Of a stretch of 64,000 nt of DNA, positions 62,948-64,000 are shown one piece after another. The notes under the pieces are model-generated. The model searched no databases. It saw only the letters and a list, made by a program, of their open reading frames with translations, and was not told the DNA's origin. The DNA comes from Paramoeba atlantica. Lineage: Eukaryota; Discosea. The position numbers were made by a program, and so were the translations under genes. Position 1 is the stretch's first letter; each line of letters opens with the position of its first letter. The DNA is taken from contig CDRNVI010000012.1 of the NCBI GenBank assembly GCA_977017575.1, positions 868,001-932,000 on the forward strand. Direction: 5' to 3'.

Positions 62948-64000
62948 ATGATGACTGCACCATCTCCCACTGTCGACAGTTCCCTACTCGATGACGCACT
63001 AAGCTCTGCGCTTCATAATTTATACCCCACCGGTCCACCCAAGCGCAATACCGAAAACTTACCTCCCAGCGAGCCCCCAGATAAAGCCATCCCTCGGGTT
63101 AAAATCGCCTCACGACCTCCCCCCCAGGAGGAACCTCCCCACACCTCGCCCCCCGAGACCTGTTGCCTCCACATCCCCACCCTGGAACCCGGAGTCACGG
63201 ACCAAACCCTCTTCGAGGCCTTTGCCCCGTTCCACGCCCTTGACGCCTTTGTCATCCAAGACCCCGCACTCTACACCTTCTCCACCTCCACCAGTCCCCC
63301 CACCTCCCCTCCCCCTCCCACCCCCACCCCACCCGCCGGCATCCTCCTCTTCCGTGACCCCACCACCGCCGCCGCCGCCGCCGAACGCGTCTCCCTCACC
63401 GGCCTCGTCCCCTCCCCCCCCTCCTCCCCCCCTCCCCCCCTCCCCGAGCTCGCGCGCTCCCCCCCCGCCTCCGCCCTCCGCACCCCCCTCGGTTGCGCCC
63501 ACCGCGGCTGCCGCACCCTCCTCTGCATCCTGCTCCACTCCCCGCACCACACCCAGGGCGCCACCGCGGAGGTGCTCTCCGCGCTCGAGGACCCCCGCCA
63601 CGCCGCGGCCATCCTCGCCCACCCGCGGTTCGTCTCCCCCGGGCTCGGCTCCGTCGTCGCGCGCGCCCGCCCCGAGCTCCGCCCCCACCTCTCCCGCGAG
63701 CTCCTCACCACGCTGCTCCGCGAGGACAGCGCCGAGGGCTACGTCGCGGAGGCCATGGCGCTCTGGGGGGAGCTCTTCGCCCGGGGGTGCTTCCGCGGGG
63801 TCAGCACCCCCGGGCGCGTGCTCGAGGCCGTGCTGGAGTCCGGGGTGGGGCTCACCCGGAAACGGGTAAAGGGGTTGTGTGGGTTGGTGGCCCGCACGAC
63901 ACGGGAGGGGTGGGAGGGGGAGGCTGTGGAGGGGGTGCTGCGGAGGTTAAGGGGGCGGAGTGTGGAGCCGGAGGGGAAGGAGGCGTTGGTGGAGCTGTGT
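62948..64000 (+). CDS. RNA-binding (RRM-like) protein, 3' cut by window
   Basis: The frame from ATG 62948 stays open to the window end (351 codons). Residues ~76-140 have RRM character: CCLHIPTLEPGVTDQTLFEA, AFVIQDPALYTF, an insert of Ser/Thr/Pro, then AGILLFRDPTTAAAAAERV. From residue ~180 a helical region follows (TLLCILLHSPHHTQGATAEV, LSALEDPRHAAAILAHP, LSRELLTTLLRED), which could be a PUM/MIF4G-like alpha-solenoid but has no clean repeat. Later residues are Glu/Gly/Val-rich. Composition switches from C-rich to G-rich near 63650-63800, as in the other blocks. The 62948 frame was chosen because its RRM-like core and helices are continuous, whereas overlapping frames give Pro/Ser-only peptides. 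Confidence 0.65.
   Translation, partial: MMTAPSPTVDSSLLDDALSSALHNLYPTGPPKRNTENLPPSEPPDKAIPRVKIASRPPPQEEPPHTSPPETCCLHIPTLEPGVTDQTLFEAFAPFHALDAFVIQDPALYTFSTSTSPPTSPPPPTPTPPAGILLFRDPTTAAAAAERVSLTGLVPSPPSSPPPPLPELARSPPASALRTPLGCAHRGCRTLLCILLHSPHHTQGATAEVLSALEDPRHAAAILAHPRFVSPGLGSVVARARPELRPHLSRELLTTLLREDSAEGYVAEAMALWGELFARGCFRGVSTPGRVLEAVLESGVGLTRKRVKGLCGLVARTTREGWEGEAVEGVLRRLRGRSVEPEGKEALVELC
63050..64000. other. GC-rich block with C-to-G skew switch, cut by window end
   Basis: The + strand is mostly C in 63300-63500 (for example 63421-63480) and strongly G-rich by 63841-64000; the switch is near 63650-63800. The right arm continues outside the window. Confidence 0.85.

Noticed and set aside
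63222-63869. Open frame of Pro/Ser-only composition near the window end
   Set aside because: It is a shadow of the 62948 frame, which reads continuously from an ATG with RRM-like and helical segments and runs off the window.
1-64000. tRNA, rRNA, snRNA, CRISPR array
   Set aside because: I looked for tRNA B-box words and cloverleaf spacing in the gaps and for spaced repeats, and found none that hold up; a scan with a covariance model would be decisive.

Overview
This window reads as nuclear DNA of a unicellular eukaryote, most plausibly a kinetoplastid (a bodonid or prokinetoplastid) or a close euglenozoan relative. That assignment is an inference. It rests on about 40 protein genes that all lie on the + strand, almost no sign of cis-introns, short gaps carrying a pyrimidine tract plus AG just upstream of many start codons (as trans-splicing acceptors would look), nuclear-coded mitochondrial ribosomal uL2 with long extensions, and short LRR proteins of a kind I associate from memory with kinetoplastids. 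Stops are standard. I found no tRNA, rRNA, spliced-leader gene or CRISPR array.

Layout. 1-8.2 kb: RACK1 end, a partly duplicated orphan gene with a decayed reverse-transcriptase fragment, a membrane protein, the selenocysteine elongation factor eEFSec, a SELENOF/Sep15-like ER protein without its redox motif, and the first LRR gene. 8.2-10.4 kb: transposon debris with strong palindromes. 10.4-18.9 kb: genome maintenance, namely a family A DNA polymerase with an N-terminal glycosyltransferase-like domain, an IGHMBP2-type helicase, a short Tc1/mariner derivative, and a TopBP1-like multi-BRCT protein. 19-29 kb: an orphan gene, two tandem LRR genes, an ML-domain protein, SGT1, small membrane proteins, NUDC, and a thioredoxin-like protein. 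29-38 kb: XMAP215/ch-TOG, an orphan, COQ9, a small orphan, SCO1. 38-41 kb: a MITE and two LRR genes. 41-49 kb: V-ATPase subunit H, a coiled-coil protein, presenilin, an F-box plus RRM protein. 49-55.3 kb: a run of mostly mitochondrial genes (cytochrome b5 reductase, three orphan basic proteins, a mitochondrial carrier). 55.8-64 kb: PAF acetylhydrolase, a WD-repeat protein, ZNHIT3-like, an LRR gene, U1A/U2B''-like RRM, uL2m, and an RNA-binding protein cut by the window end.

Three observations stand out. (1) At least seven genes contain a GC-rich block in which the + strand switches abruptly from extreme C excess to extreme G excess. The pattern is symmetric under reverse complement, points to a bidirectional DNA process such as origin firing or break repair, and distorts the encoded proteins. 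(2) The polymerase carries what looks like a TAGT/base-J-glucosyltransferase-type GT-A domain, a combination I do not know of. (3) eEFSec sits beside a Sep15-family protein that keeps the Cys-rich partner-binding domain and an NDEL retention signal but has lost CxU.

Start codons were moved to the first in-frame ATG where the longest open frame began at a non-ATG codon. One gene (the BRCT protein) has no ATG before its first domain.
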